DNA of 46,555 nt from an uncultured Allofournierella sp. (GTDB lineage: Bacteria > Bacillota > Clostridia > Oscillospirales > Ruminococcaceae): assembly GCA_944382705.1 (NCBI GenBank), contig CALWNE010000017.1, positions 1 through 46,555 on the forward strand, written 5' to 3'. Below the pieces are notes generated by a model. It had not been told where the DNA came from, ran no database searches, and saw nothing but the letters and a program-made list of their open reading frames with translations. The translations under genes and the position numbers were made by a program. Position 1 is the first letter of the stretch, and every line of letters starts with the position of its first letter. Positions 25,544-32,617 of this stretch are shown piece after piece.

Positions 25544-25940
25544 AAATTATCCGGATAATTTTATGAAACACTGTACCGTTCCAGACGCAGCTCCCCATAG
25601 GAACCACTCAAAAGGTGCAATCTGTTGCCCTGGGGCCTGTGCCATCTGGCGTGAAGGCGGTACCCAAGGTGTGGCGATTGATGCTTCACATAGAGTCTAT
25701 ATAGCAAATACTTACTTTTACTACTCTTATTGACCGTTTTACAAGTTGATGTACGCAAAAAATTTTGTACTGGTTGTAAAGTAACCAACTTATAAAATTG
25801 AGCTTTTAACTCAATCAATAATGGCGGCAATGCCGCCATTCGGCAGTTGACCCGGCTGTCCGTATGGCCTTAACCCTCGCTTGGGTGGTCAGAAGAAATA
25901 TTTGCATGGATACTCTAGTGCAAACCTCATATCGCATGAC
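25501..25940 (-). ncRNA. Structured leader RNA of the polyamine operon, class not recognised
   Basis: Runs from the predicted start site (about 25940) to a terminator 41 nt before the speD GTG. Directly visible helices: TTTGCA/TGCAAA (25901-25906, 25919-25924), a 9-bp hairpin (25820-25840), ATTGAG/CTCAAT (25797-25815), AAGTTG/CAACTT (25743-25748, 25786-25791) with GTAC/GTAC inside. A long nested stem joins 25573-25578 to 25658-25663, 25581-25585 to 25645-25649 and 25593-25597 to 25631-25635. A 16-bp palindrome (25545-25560) precedes the terminator. I find no tmRNA, RNase P, SRP, 6S, T-box or S-box signature. The layout suggests a riboswitch/attenuator; a free-standing ncRNA is the alternative. 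The small reading frames inside lack ribosome binding sites. Confidence 0.7.
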
Positions 25941-25946
25941 GGCTTT

Positions 25947-25975
25947 AGTATACCACCCATGGGGCAAAGTGTCAA
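25947..25975 (-). promoter_or_regulatory. Promoter of the polyamine operon leader
   Basis: TTGACA, 17-nt spacer, TATACT on the minus strand: near-consensus sigma-A. From 25981 to 26158 I see only AT-rich sequence with no supported feature. Confidence 0.92.
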
Positions 25976-26158
25976 TCATCTTTTTTGTTGCAATGATGGT
26001 TTTTTATCCCTTTAGTGCATCAAACATCCTTCTTTTTTATCCAGGCCGGCTATTCATCCTGCATGGCCCTGAAATCATTTCAAAATAATTTTTGTTTCTC
26101 GCACCACTTACCTTATAGGGTGCGGTTACCGGTGGTCTCTTGAACTGAAGCAACAACA

Positions 26159-26210
26159 CAAAAAAGAGCCCAGAGTGTCTTTTTTGCAAAAGCACTCCGG
26201 GCTCTTTTTA
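26159..26210 (-). terminator. Terminator after the GT2-GtrA gene (bidirectional)
   Basis: About 16-bp stem, AAAAAGAGCCC-GAGTG with CACTC-GGGCTCTTTTT (one mismatch), flanked by A/T runs, about 85 nt past the stop of the glycosyltransferase gene. Confidence 0.85.
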
Positions 26211-26293
26211 CCATGCATCAAAATTCCATGGGTATCGCCAAAATTCCGTTTCGGCAACTGCCAAAACTATGGGTTTTATTGCTTGTTTTACCC

Positions 26294-27367
26294 TTAACTT
26301 TTAAACACAAACCGCCGCTGAATAAGGTAGCTGACAAAAAACAATCCGGTATCCACAATCGCTTTTATGGCAACCTCCTGCACAAAGGGCAGCAGATGCG
26401 CCAGTACGGTAACCAAAGCAGCACTGCACATCATCTGCACAAGCACCAACCCAAAATACTTGAGGGCCGAACCTGCCATGCCCTCGCTGCTTTGAAATAC
26501 CAGCTTGTAGTTAATGAAATAGTTATAACCAGCAGAGCAGATGCGGGCAATCACCGTTGCTATGGCTATGTAAAACATGGGTTTCAAGGGTTTTACAAGC
26601 ATGCAGAACAGCGCAAACAGCAGCAAATCCAGCGCACAGGCCGAAACCGAGGAAAGCACATACTTAAAAAAGCGCTCTCCAATAATGCGGTAAATCCGCA
26701 GCGAATCTTTGATAGGATTAAAGTGTGTTTGGTGATTTTCCTTGGAGTCGTAGATGGTTTGGATGGGCACCTGCACAATGGGGTAATGTTCTGCCGCATA
26801 CAGCAGCATCTTCATCTCAAATTCAAAGCGATCGCCCTGAAGCTCCAAATAAGCCTGCATATGCTGCTTGGAAATGCCCCGCAAGCCGGTTTGCGTGTCC
26901 AGTACATGCACGCCGGTTGTGTACTGAAACACCTTTTCGGTGAGCTTGTTTCCCCACACACTTTTCCAGGGGATATCGTCGCCGTCAAACCTGCGCACAC
27001 CAAGCACCAGCGCATCCAGATGGTTCGCCAGGCTGTCCATGACCTTTTGGATGCAGTCCGGCGTGTGCTGGCCATCGGAATCGGCTGTTACAACGCCTTC
27101 CAGCCGCCCACATTCCTGCAACACAAATTCAAAAGCGGTTTTGAGCGCTCGGCCCTTGCCTTGGTTGTGAGAATGCACCAGAATTTTGCCCCCCAATGGC
27201 TCAATCATGGACTTTGCCTGATTGAAGATACTCTGGTAGGCCCTGCCGCTTCCATCATCCACCAGATACACAGGCCCCATCTGGCGCTCGCGTAAATCCT
27301 TTAACAGTTGCAGCAATCTATCATCTGGCTCATAGGCCGGAATTACAATGCCAATCTGGTTTATCAT
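26294..27367 (-). CDS. GT2 glycosyltransferase fused to a GtrA-like membrane domain
   Basis: Residues about 1-225 form a GT-A family 2 transferase of the DPM1/GtrB kind: IGIVIPAYEPDD, YLVDDGSG, HNQGKGRALKTAF, the DSDGQH metal motif (DxD-like) and TQTGLRGISK. Residues about 235-357 hold four hydrophobic segments of the GtrA type (ARICSAGYNYFINYKLVF, SYLIQRRFVF). It probably charges a polyprenyl phosphate with a sugar and helps flip it. The ATG overlaps the stop of the upstream membrane protein gene by 4 nt (ATGA), so the two are likely one functional unit in surface glycosylation. Confidence 0.9.
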   Translation of the reverse strand: MINQIGIVIPAYEPDDRLLQLLKDLRERQMGPVYLVDDGSGRAYQSIFNQAKSMIEPLGGKILVHSHNQGKGRALKTAFEFVLQECGRLEGVVTADSDGQHTPDCIQKVMDSLANHLDALVLGVRRFDGDDIPWKSVWGNKLTEKVFQYTTGVHVLDTQTGLRGISKQHMQAYLELQGDRFEFEMKMLLYAAEHYPIVQVPIQTIYDSKENHQTHFNPIKDSLRIYRIIGERFFKYVLSSVSACALDLLLFALFCMLVKPLKPMFYIAIATVIARICSAGYNYFINYKLVFQSSEGMAGSALKYFGLVLVQMMCSAALVTVLAHLLPFVQEVAIKAIVDTGLFFVSYLIQRRFVFKS

Positions 27368-29079
27368 GCAATATTCTCCCTTATAATCACCGGATTTCCG
27401 TATTGGTCCGGAAAATTCTCCTTAATCCACTCATCCACAACCTGGCTGTCGTTTTGGTAGATCAAAATATATTTGCTGGAAATCTTGTTTAAATCCTCCA
27501 CCGTCGGATTCACCAGTTCTTTTACCTCGCTGCTGAGCACATAGCGGCACATATACCGCAGGAAGGATTTATCTTCCGGATGTAAAACGAAGTAGGATTC
27601 TCCCACAGGCAGCTGGTATTCATTTTGAATGGTTTCCAGCCAAATGCGTTTTTGCATACTGTCTGGAACTTTCATCTCAAACCACGGCTGTATCTGAGCA
27701 ACAAACACATAGCCCAGCAGGCTGGCTGTGGCAAGGGCGGTGCTGAATGCCACGCTCTTTTTAGCGGTAAGCTCTGAAAGCAGCTTTACCAGCATGACCA
27801 AAGCCAGCATCAAAAACACACCCAAAATGGTTTTTGTATACCGCTCATGGCTGGCCAAAACCAACGCTTCCCCAATGGGCATGGAAAACAGGTACATGGC
27901 CAGGGTACACAGCTGGTAAACCGCATACACAGCCACCGCTCCCAGCAGCATTTGGAGGGCTTGTTTGCGCTGTTTTTTGTTGTAAACAACCCACAGCACT
28001 GCCACCACTGCCAGAACAGCAAACACCATCCACACCTGCACCCAGCTTACTGTAAAAATCAGCATATCCCGGCAGATGCTCTTTATCTGTTCTGGTGTTT
28101 TTCCTGCAAACACAGCACTGTAATTTTCCAGCGTCATGGCGTGCTTGGAAGTACTCGCCTCGGAAAACACATAGGCAGTGTGCTTTTTCCACAGCAGCGA
28201 GCTTAACAATGGCATCGCTGCAACCATTGCATTCCAGCCCGCCCTTTGCCAGCTGCGAGTGGTAACAAACATACCAACCAGAATCATCAGTACAAAGAAA
28301 ACGCCCGAATTCTTAATTTGCATCAGCTGCACAAGATAAAACCCGCCCAAAAAGAATGCAGCCGGTTGTTCCATACTGCGGCAGTACACCACAAAATACA
28401 GCATGGCGGCCACCGCCACCATAGGCAGCAAGGTATCCACACTCAAATCCCGCAGACCAATGTTATACCCCAAAATCACATGGGTTGTAACCACAGTCAG
28501 CGCAAATGCAGCCCAGCGGTTACGCTTTGCAAAAAAGAATACCGGCACAATGCTGGCCAGAATGGTGTATGCCTGGGCAAACATCTGAATAGGCTCTGCT
28601 GTGCCTACCAGCTTTGCAAAAAAATAGATGTAAACAGAACTTCCCAGCGGATAATCTTTAAAGGCAATCAGTGTATCCTGAAAATTAGGAAACCGATTGG
28701 TTTCCAGCATACATTTTACCACCAATGCCCAATGGCTAAAATTATCATATGCTATAAAACGCTGACCTGGCAGTCTTAGCAAAACAAACAGTGCCATCGC
28801 CGCCAAAAACAAAAAGCCAATGTTGCAGTATTTTTTTAAAAAAACCAAGGATTTAGCCTGGTATGCGCTGACCGCAAAACCAAAAAATCCTGCCGCATAC
28901 AGCAAATAAGTAACTTCCGGCAGCAGGTTCAGCAAACCGCCTGCAAACAGCGCACCAACCTGAACCGCAATGGTAAGACTGGGGAGAAACAAAACATCCA
29001 CCTTGCTGTATTTTTGCAACAGTTCCCAAAATCCTATACTGGAGATTGCAAACAGCAAAAGGCTTGCCGCAATTACCAT
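27364..29079 (-). CDS. Large polytopic membrane protein, GT-C-like
   Basis: A 571-residue protein with about 12 hydrophobic segments and a soluble C-terminal stretch of about 95 residues. The loop after the early helices has AYDNFSHWALVVKCMLE and further on LSVDTLLPMV, patterns seen in polyprenyl-sugar-dependent membrane glycosyltransferases. I cannot assign a family. Start ATG at 29079 follows AAGGAGG. It is translationally coupled to the downstream GT2-GtrA, which would supply the lipid-linked sugar donor; together they suggest a two-gene module that decorates a cell-surface polymer. Function is inferred from pairing only. Confidence 0.8.
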   Translation of the reverse strand: MVIAASLLLFAISSIGFWELLQKYSKVDVLFLPSLTIAVQVGALFAGGLLNLLPEVTYLLYAAGFFGFAVSAYQAKSLVFLKKYCNIGFLFLAAMALFVLLRLPGQRFIAYDNFSHWALVVKCMLETNRFPNFQDTLIAFKDYPLGSSVYIYFFAKLVGTAEPIQMFAQAYTILASIVPVFFFAKRNRWAAFALTVVTTHVILGYNIGLRDLSVDTLLPMVAVAAMLYFVVYCRSMEQPAAFFLGGFYLVQLMQIKNSGVFFVLMILVGMFVTTRSWQRAGWNAMVAAMPLLSSLLWKKHTAYVFSEASTSKHAMTLENYSAVFAGKTPEQIKSICRDMLIFTVSWVQVWMVFAVLAVVAVLWVVYNKKQRKQALQMLLGAVAVYAVYQLCTLAMYLFSMPIGEALVLASHERYTKTILGVFLMLALVMLVKLLSELTAKKSVAFSTALATASLLGYVFVAQIQPWFEMKVPDSMQKRIWLETIQNEYQLPVGESYFVLHPEDKSFLRYMCRYVLSSEVKELVNPTVEDLNKISSKYILIYQNDSQVVDEWIKENFPDQYGNPVIIRENIA

Positions 29080-29123
29080 AATTACCTCCTTATTCTATTT
29101 TGGGCAATAGTGACCCATATTTT

Positions 29124-29151
29124 AATATACCGCTTTTTTCTACATTGTCAA
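29124..29151 (-). promoter_or_regulatory. Promoter of the membrane protein/GT2 pair
   Basis: Minus strand TTGACA, 16-nt spacer, TATATT, about 45 nt upstream of the start. Confidence 0.7.
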
Positions 29152-29236
29152 ACCTTTGCAGACAAATTCATGGCAAGTGATTTTTACCAATTTCCATATA
29201 CCTTTAAAACACCCAGATTATCCCAAGTTCTAATTT

Positions 29237-29265
29237 TTTACTTTTTCAATGTAATGTGCTATAAT
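29237..29265 (+). promoter_or_regulatory. Promoter of the aminotransferase gene
   Basis: TTTACT, 17-nt spacer ending TGC, TATAAT (extended -10). About 100 nt of 5' leader follows. Confidence 0.65.
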
Positions 29266-29306
29266 ACCCATGCTCGATGGATCACCCCGAGCCTTGATTG
29301 ATTTTA

Positions 29307-29353
29307 CAGCTGCAGCGCCTGTTCTGGTTTTTATTTGTGTTTGGCTGCAGCTG
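29307..29353 (+). repeat. Inverted repeat in the aminotransferase leader
   Basis: CAGCTGCAGC (29307-29316) is repeated inverted at 29344-29353, a 10-bp stem with a 27-nt loop that ends 4 nt before the ribosome binding site. It could affect translation initiation or be a protein-binding site. Confidence 0.5.
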
Positions 29354-29370
29354 CTCAAAGGAGTTTGTTT

Positions 29371-30522
29371 ATGCGTAATTTTATTGCCCAGCGGTTTCAG
29401 CAGTGCCAGGAAAACGCCATGGCGGCGGCTGCTGCCTCCAAATACAGCTACACCGATTTGATTGATTTAAGCATTGGCGACACGGATTTTCCCACCGATG
29501 CCCGTATTACCCGCCGAGCCATGGAGGACGCCCTCGCCGGGCACACCCACTACACCGCTCCCCAGGGTGACCCGGAATTGATTGAGGAAATTGTGGCTTT
29601 TTACCGCACCGAATACGGGGTGGAGTTTGACCCTCAGCAGGTGTTTATTTCTGCTTCCAGCTGCTTTGGCATGGAGCTTGTGCTCATGAGCATTCTGGAC
29701 CCGGAAGATGAGGTGATTTTGTTTGCACCTTATTTTTCTCCTTATAAAAGCCAGGTGGAACTGGCAGGCGGCAAAGCCGTGGAAGTGCCCACCTACGAAG
29801 CCGACGGATGGGCCATCCGGGAAGACCTTCTGCGAGCTGCCATCACTCCCCGCACCAAAGCGTTAATCTTGAACAACCCCTGTAACCCCACCGGTGCAGC
29901 CTACGACCAGCAGGTATACCAGACCATTGCAGGCATTGCCCAAGAGTTTGACCTGGCTGTAATTGTGGATGAAATTTACACCGATTATATGTTCACCATC
30001 CCCTTCCGGCCTTTTTGCTCCATGCCCCAGATGGCACAGCGCACCATTACCCTGAACAGTTTTTCCAAAAACTACATCATGACTGGCTGGCGTGTGGGCA
30101 GCATTCTGGCGCATCCCTCCATCATTCAAACCATTCGTCAAATCAACGAAAGTTTGGTTTATTCGGCGCCCTCTATCTCCCAGCGGGCCGCCATTCATGC
30201 CTTGCGCCTTCGGGCCGAAATTGGCGATACCTACACTCGTGCTTACCGGGAGCGGGTGTTCTATGCAGCTCAGCGCATCAATGAGATGAAAACCCTCTCG
30301 GTTCTGCCGCCTCAGGGCACCTTTTATCTGTTTGTAAACATTCAGGGCACCGGCATGACCAGTGCAGAATTTTGCCAGGCCGCTTTGGAGCGGGCTCATG
30401 TTTCCATGGTGCCGGGCAGTGCTTTTGGTGCCGCTGGTGAGGGCTATGTGCGCATTGCCTGCACCACCAGTCAGGAGCAGCTGGCGCTGGCCTTTGACCG
30501 CTTAAAGCAAGCTGGTTTTTAA
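29371..30522 (+). CDS. Class I/II PLP aminotransferase
   Basis: Fold-type I aminotransferase of the aspartate/aromatic kind, 383 residues. Landmarks: IDLSIGDTDFPTD, HTHYTAPQGDPELIEEI, the cofactor site SASSCFGMEL, LNNPCNPTGAAY, DEIYTDY, the PLP lysine in NSFSKNYIMTGWRVG and the C-terminal GEGYVRIACTTS. The ATG at 29371 follows AAAGGAG by 7 nt; the longer frame has no ribosome binding site. Substrate cannot be assigned; many members are annotated aspartate aminotransferases. It stands alone with its own promoter and terminator. Confidence 0.9.
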   Translation: MRNFIAQRFQQCQENAMAAAAASKYSYTDLIDLSIGDTDFPTDARITRRAMEDALAGHTHYTAPQGDPELIEEIVAFYRTEYGVEFDPQQVFISASSCFGMELVLMSILDPEDEVILFAPYFSPYKSQVELAGGKAVEVPTYEADGWAIREDLLRAAITPRTKALILNNPCNPTGAAYDQQVYQTIAGIAQEFDLAVIVDEIYTDYMFTIPFRPFCSMPQMAQRTITLNSFSKNYIMTGWRVGSILAHPSIIQTIRQINESLVYSAPSISQRAAIHALRLRAEIGDTYTRAYRERVFYAAQRINEMKTLSVLPPQGTFYLFVNIQGTGMTSAEFCQAALERAHVSMVPGSAFGAAGEGYVRIACTTSQEQLALAFDRLKQAGF

Positions 30523-30645
30523 AACCAAGCCAGACCCTGCCCTGCCATTGCCAGGCTGCTTGCCCGGTCAAGATTTTGTTTTTTGCGGCATACCACGGCT
30601 TATGGCGCCAGCTTGCTTTTGCAAAGCTGTTTTATGAATGAAAAC

Positions 30646-30685
30646 ACAAAAAAGGACCGCTGGAATTTCCAGCGGTCCTTTTTGT
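30646..30685. terminator. Bidirectional terminator between aminotransferase and rubrerythrin genes
   Basis: Perfect stem of about 19 bp (ACAAAAAAGGACCGCTGGAA and its complement) with A and T runs on either side, shared by the convergent genes. Confidence 0.92.
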
Positions 30686-30712
30686 TATGTAATGCAGACA
30701 GTGCCTGACCGA

Positions 30713-31252
30713 TTACTTGAAGTAACGGTTCAGCAGGCCAGCCATGCCACGGCCGTGACGAGCTTCGTCCTTAGCCATCTCGTGAACGGTGTCATGGATA
30801 GCATCCAGGCCCAGCTCCTTAGCCTTCTTGGCCAGGTCCATCTTGCCGGAGCAAGCGCCGCACTCAGCGTCAACACGCATCTGCAGGTTGGTCTTGGTGC
30901 TGTCGGTCAGAACCTCGCCCAGCAGCTCAGCAAACTTAGCAGCGTGCTCAGCCTCCTCGAAAGCGTAACGCTTCCAAGCCTCAGCGATTTCGGGGTAGCC
31001 CTCACGGTCAGCCACACGGCTCATAGCCAGGTACATACCAACTTCGCTGCACTCGCCGTTGAAGTTCATGCGCAGGCCCTCGATGATCTCCTCGGGTACG
31101 CCTTCCTTAGCAATGCCAACTACATGCTCGGTCACATAGCTGTTCTCGGTCTTCTCAACAAACTTATCCTTGGGAGCCTTGCAAACGGGGCACAGCTCGG
31201 GAGCAGCGCCTTCAGCAATGTAACCACATACGGTGCAAACAAACTTAGACAT
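30713..31252 (-). CDS. Reverse rubrerythrin
   Basis: Peroxide-scavenging non-haem iron protein. The rubredoxin-like Fe(Cys)4 domain is at the N-terminus (CTVCGYIAEG and LCPVCKAPKD, residues 6-27), opposite to classical rubrerythrin. The four-helix diiron domain follows, with E-x2-H type ligands in NGECSEVGMYL, FEEAEHAAKFAE and KDEARHGRGM. At 179 residues it has the expected size. Codon use is strongly biased as in highly expressed genes. ATG with TGGAGG upstream, 5' leader of about 75 nt and a strong promoter. It probably reduces H2O2 with NADH-derived electrons and protects against oxygen exposure. Confidence 0.96.
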   Translation of the reverse strand: MSKFVCTVCGYIAEGAAPELCPVCKAPKDKFVEKTENSYVTEHVVGIAKEGVPEEIIEGLRMNFNGECSEVGMYLAMSRVADREGYPEIAEAWKRYAFEEAEHAAKFAELLGEVLTDSTKTNLQMRVDAECGACSGKMDLAKKAKELGLDAIHDTVHEMAKDEARHGRGMAGLLNRYFK

Positions 31253-31336
31253 CGTAAATTACCTCCATTAAAAACTCTTAATTTTATATTCCGAAATTTT
31301 CAGAGCGAAAATAGGAATCATTCTTGTTATGCTTGA

Positions 31337-31365
31337 AGTATAGCACTTTGGTGTGCTTTCGTCAA
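31337..31365 (-). promoter_or_regulatory. Promoter of reverse rubrerythrin
   Basis: TTGACG, 17-nt spacer ending GTGC, TATACT on the minus strand (extended -10). No clear PerR box seen. Confidence 0.85.
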
Positions 31366-31393
31366 CACCTAATTTCAAAATTTTTTGCCGAAT

Positions 31394-31921
31394 TTACAGA
31401 TTGTTGACATGAAGGCCTGCTTTTTGCAGCGCAGGCAGCAACGCAGTAAGGCCGGAGCTGGTGACGACCCCCATTACCAGGCCCATTACCAGCAGCACCG
31501 GCGCATAGGCCAGGGCCATAACATTGCTGAGCACCACACTGGCCGCCGCAAGCTGGCCCAGATTATGCCCCAAAGCCCCACACACCGACAAAATAAAATA
31601 AGTTATGTGCCTGCCCAACAGCCGGTGCAGCACCCACATTACCAAAAGAGCTGCAAAACCGCCGCATAGGGAAAGCCAGCCTGCCACCACTCCACGGGTA
31701 AGCAGCACAAAAAACGCCTTAAGCCCTGCCAGGGTAGCCGCCGGGCCAAACCCCATAAAAAACAGAGCATACATTACCACAATGTTGGACAGACCGATTT
31801 TTACAAACGGCGGCAGACCCAACAGGGGCGAAACCATCGACTCTACAAAGGACAGCACAATGGCCAATGCAAAAAGCAAACCGGACAAAGCAATTTTTTT
31901 GGTGGTAAACTTGGACCTCAT
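31394..31921 (-). CDS. Gx transporter / heptaprenyl diphosphate synthase component I-like membrane protein
   Basis: A 175-residue integral membrane protein with five or six hydrophobic segments, starting MRSKFTTKKIALSGLLFALAIV. The N-terminal pattern and size resemble ECF S components; the family was named heptaprenyl diphosphate synthase component I, and is now also called Gx transporter. KIGLSNIVVMYALFFMGF and FVLLTRGVVAG match the family as I know it. I start at the ATG at 31921 (AAAGGAG 6 nt upstream). It is usually found beside an NusG-II-like gene, which is not seen here. The substrate is unknown. Confidence 0.85.
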   Translation of the reverse strand: MRSKFTTKKIALSGLLFALAIVLSFVESMVSPLLGLPPFVKIGLSNIVVMYALFFMGFGPAATLAGLKAFFVLLTRGVVAGWLSLCGGFAALLVMWVLHRLLGRHITYFILSVCGALGHNLGQLAAASVVLSNVMALAYAPVLLVMGLVMGVVTSSGLTALLPALQKAGLHVNNL

Positions 31922-31979
31922 GGCTATCTCCTTTGCACAAAGGCCGCACAAGGCCCCCTACTTTTACTTCCTTAAGTGT

Positions 31980-32008
31980 ATTGTAGGCTTAAACCTTGCC
32001 CTTGTCAA
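31980..32008 (-). promoter_or_regulatory. Promoter of the Gx transporter gene
   Basis: TTGACA, 17-nt spacer, TACAAT on the minus strand, about 60 nt upstream of the ATG. Confidence 0.85.
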
Positions 32009-32187
32009 GCATTCTATCCGGGGTGGGCAAACGCCCTTTTATGCGGCCCAAATTTTTCTGGTCAAACGGCTGCTGCATCCTGTTGCAAAAACTTCAGCCG
32101 CTGCATAGGCTGGTGTACTTACCTTATGTATGTATAAACAAAGTTTTGTGCTGCAATACTACTTAATAAAATGTGAGGTGAACTGCC

Positions 32188-32484
32188 ATGACCTTGAGCC
32201 GTATCTGGATTGCTGTTTTGTGTTTTTTAAGCCTGGTTTGCCTTGGTATAAGCGTCTATCTGTTTATCAGGCCGCCTGTGGAAACCCAGCCCCACACAGC
32301 CTACCTGCTGCGAGACTACCAGGGCAAGCTTGCAGCCTACACGCCGGATTCCAGCGACCCGGTGGAGGTGTATCAGGTATACACCCATCTGCTGCCCGCC
32401 CAGGATGTGCTGAGCTTGCAGCAGGGCATTCCGGTGGAAAACCGGGAGCAGCTGGACCGCCTGCTGGAAGATTTCGGCCTGTAA
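32188..32484 (+). CDS. Small single-pass membrane protein, BofC-like C-terminal region
   Basis: A 98-residue protein: one N-terminal membrane segment (IWIAVLCFLSLVCLGISVYLF) and a short extracytoplasmic domain. The pattern YLLRDYQGKLAAY, then VYTHLLPAQDVLSLQQGIPVENREQLDRLLEDF recurs in small clostridial proteins with a BofC-like C-terminal domain. GAGGTG precedes the ATG. Function is unknown; BofC inhibits a signalling protease in Bacillus sporulation, but that cannot be transferred to this protein without further evidence. It is upstream of, and separated by a promoter from, the FkbH cassette. Confidence 0.75.
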   Translation: MTLSRIWIAVLCFLSLVCLGISVYLFIRPPVETQPHTAYLLRDYQGKLAAYTPDSSDPVEVYQVYTHLLPAQDVLSLQQGIPVENREQLDRLLEDFGL

Positions 32485-32488
32485 TGCG

Positions 32489-32517
32489 TTGCACGGTGAC
32501 TGGGTTTATAGTATAAT
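32489..32517 (+). promoter_or_regulatory. Promoter of the FkbH-ACP cassette
   Basis: TTGCAC, 17-nt spacer, TATAAT; about 95 nt of 5' leader follows before the GTG at 32618. Confidence 0.8.
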
Positions 32518-32532
32518 CATATTCGACAGTTT

Positions 32533-32604
32533 CGGCCCTGTGTGGGCCGTTGATGCAACCATGAACAGGCCGCAGTTTGGGCAGGGGCCCCGCGGCCTTT
32601 TTTA
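32533..32604 (+). terminator. Leader hairpins with terminator-like element before the FkbH gene
   Basis: First hairpin CGGCCC-TGTGT-GGGCCG (32533-32549). Second, AGGCCGC (32567-32573) with GCGGCCT (32592-32598), is followed by TTTTTT and then directly by the AGGAGG ribosome binding site. The second looks like an intrinsic terminator inside the leader, so attenuation of the cassette is possible. Confidence 0.6.
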
Positions 32605-32617
32605 GGAGGTTTTTGCC

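Noticed and set aside
25640..25680. T-box-like GGGTACCGCC string in the speD leader
   Set aside because: The T-box consensus (AGGGTGGNACCGCG) is not matched and no specifier loop or stem I landmarks are visible.
25561..25839. Minus-strand frame of 92 codons in the speD leader
   Set aside because: No ribosome binding site, no domain, and the DNA forms long-range RNA helices; better explained as leader RNA. A 30-codon frame from about 25907 with several Arg codons also lacks a good ribosome binding site.
25501..25940. tmRNA, RNase P RNA, SRP RNA or 6S RNA as identity of the leader
   Set aside because: None of the universal sequence landmarks (tmRNA tag and tRNA-like ends, GAGGAAAGUC of RNase P, GGAAGGAAGCAG-type SRP tetraloop) is present.
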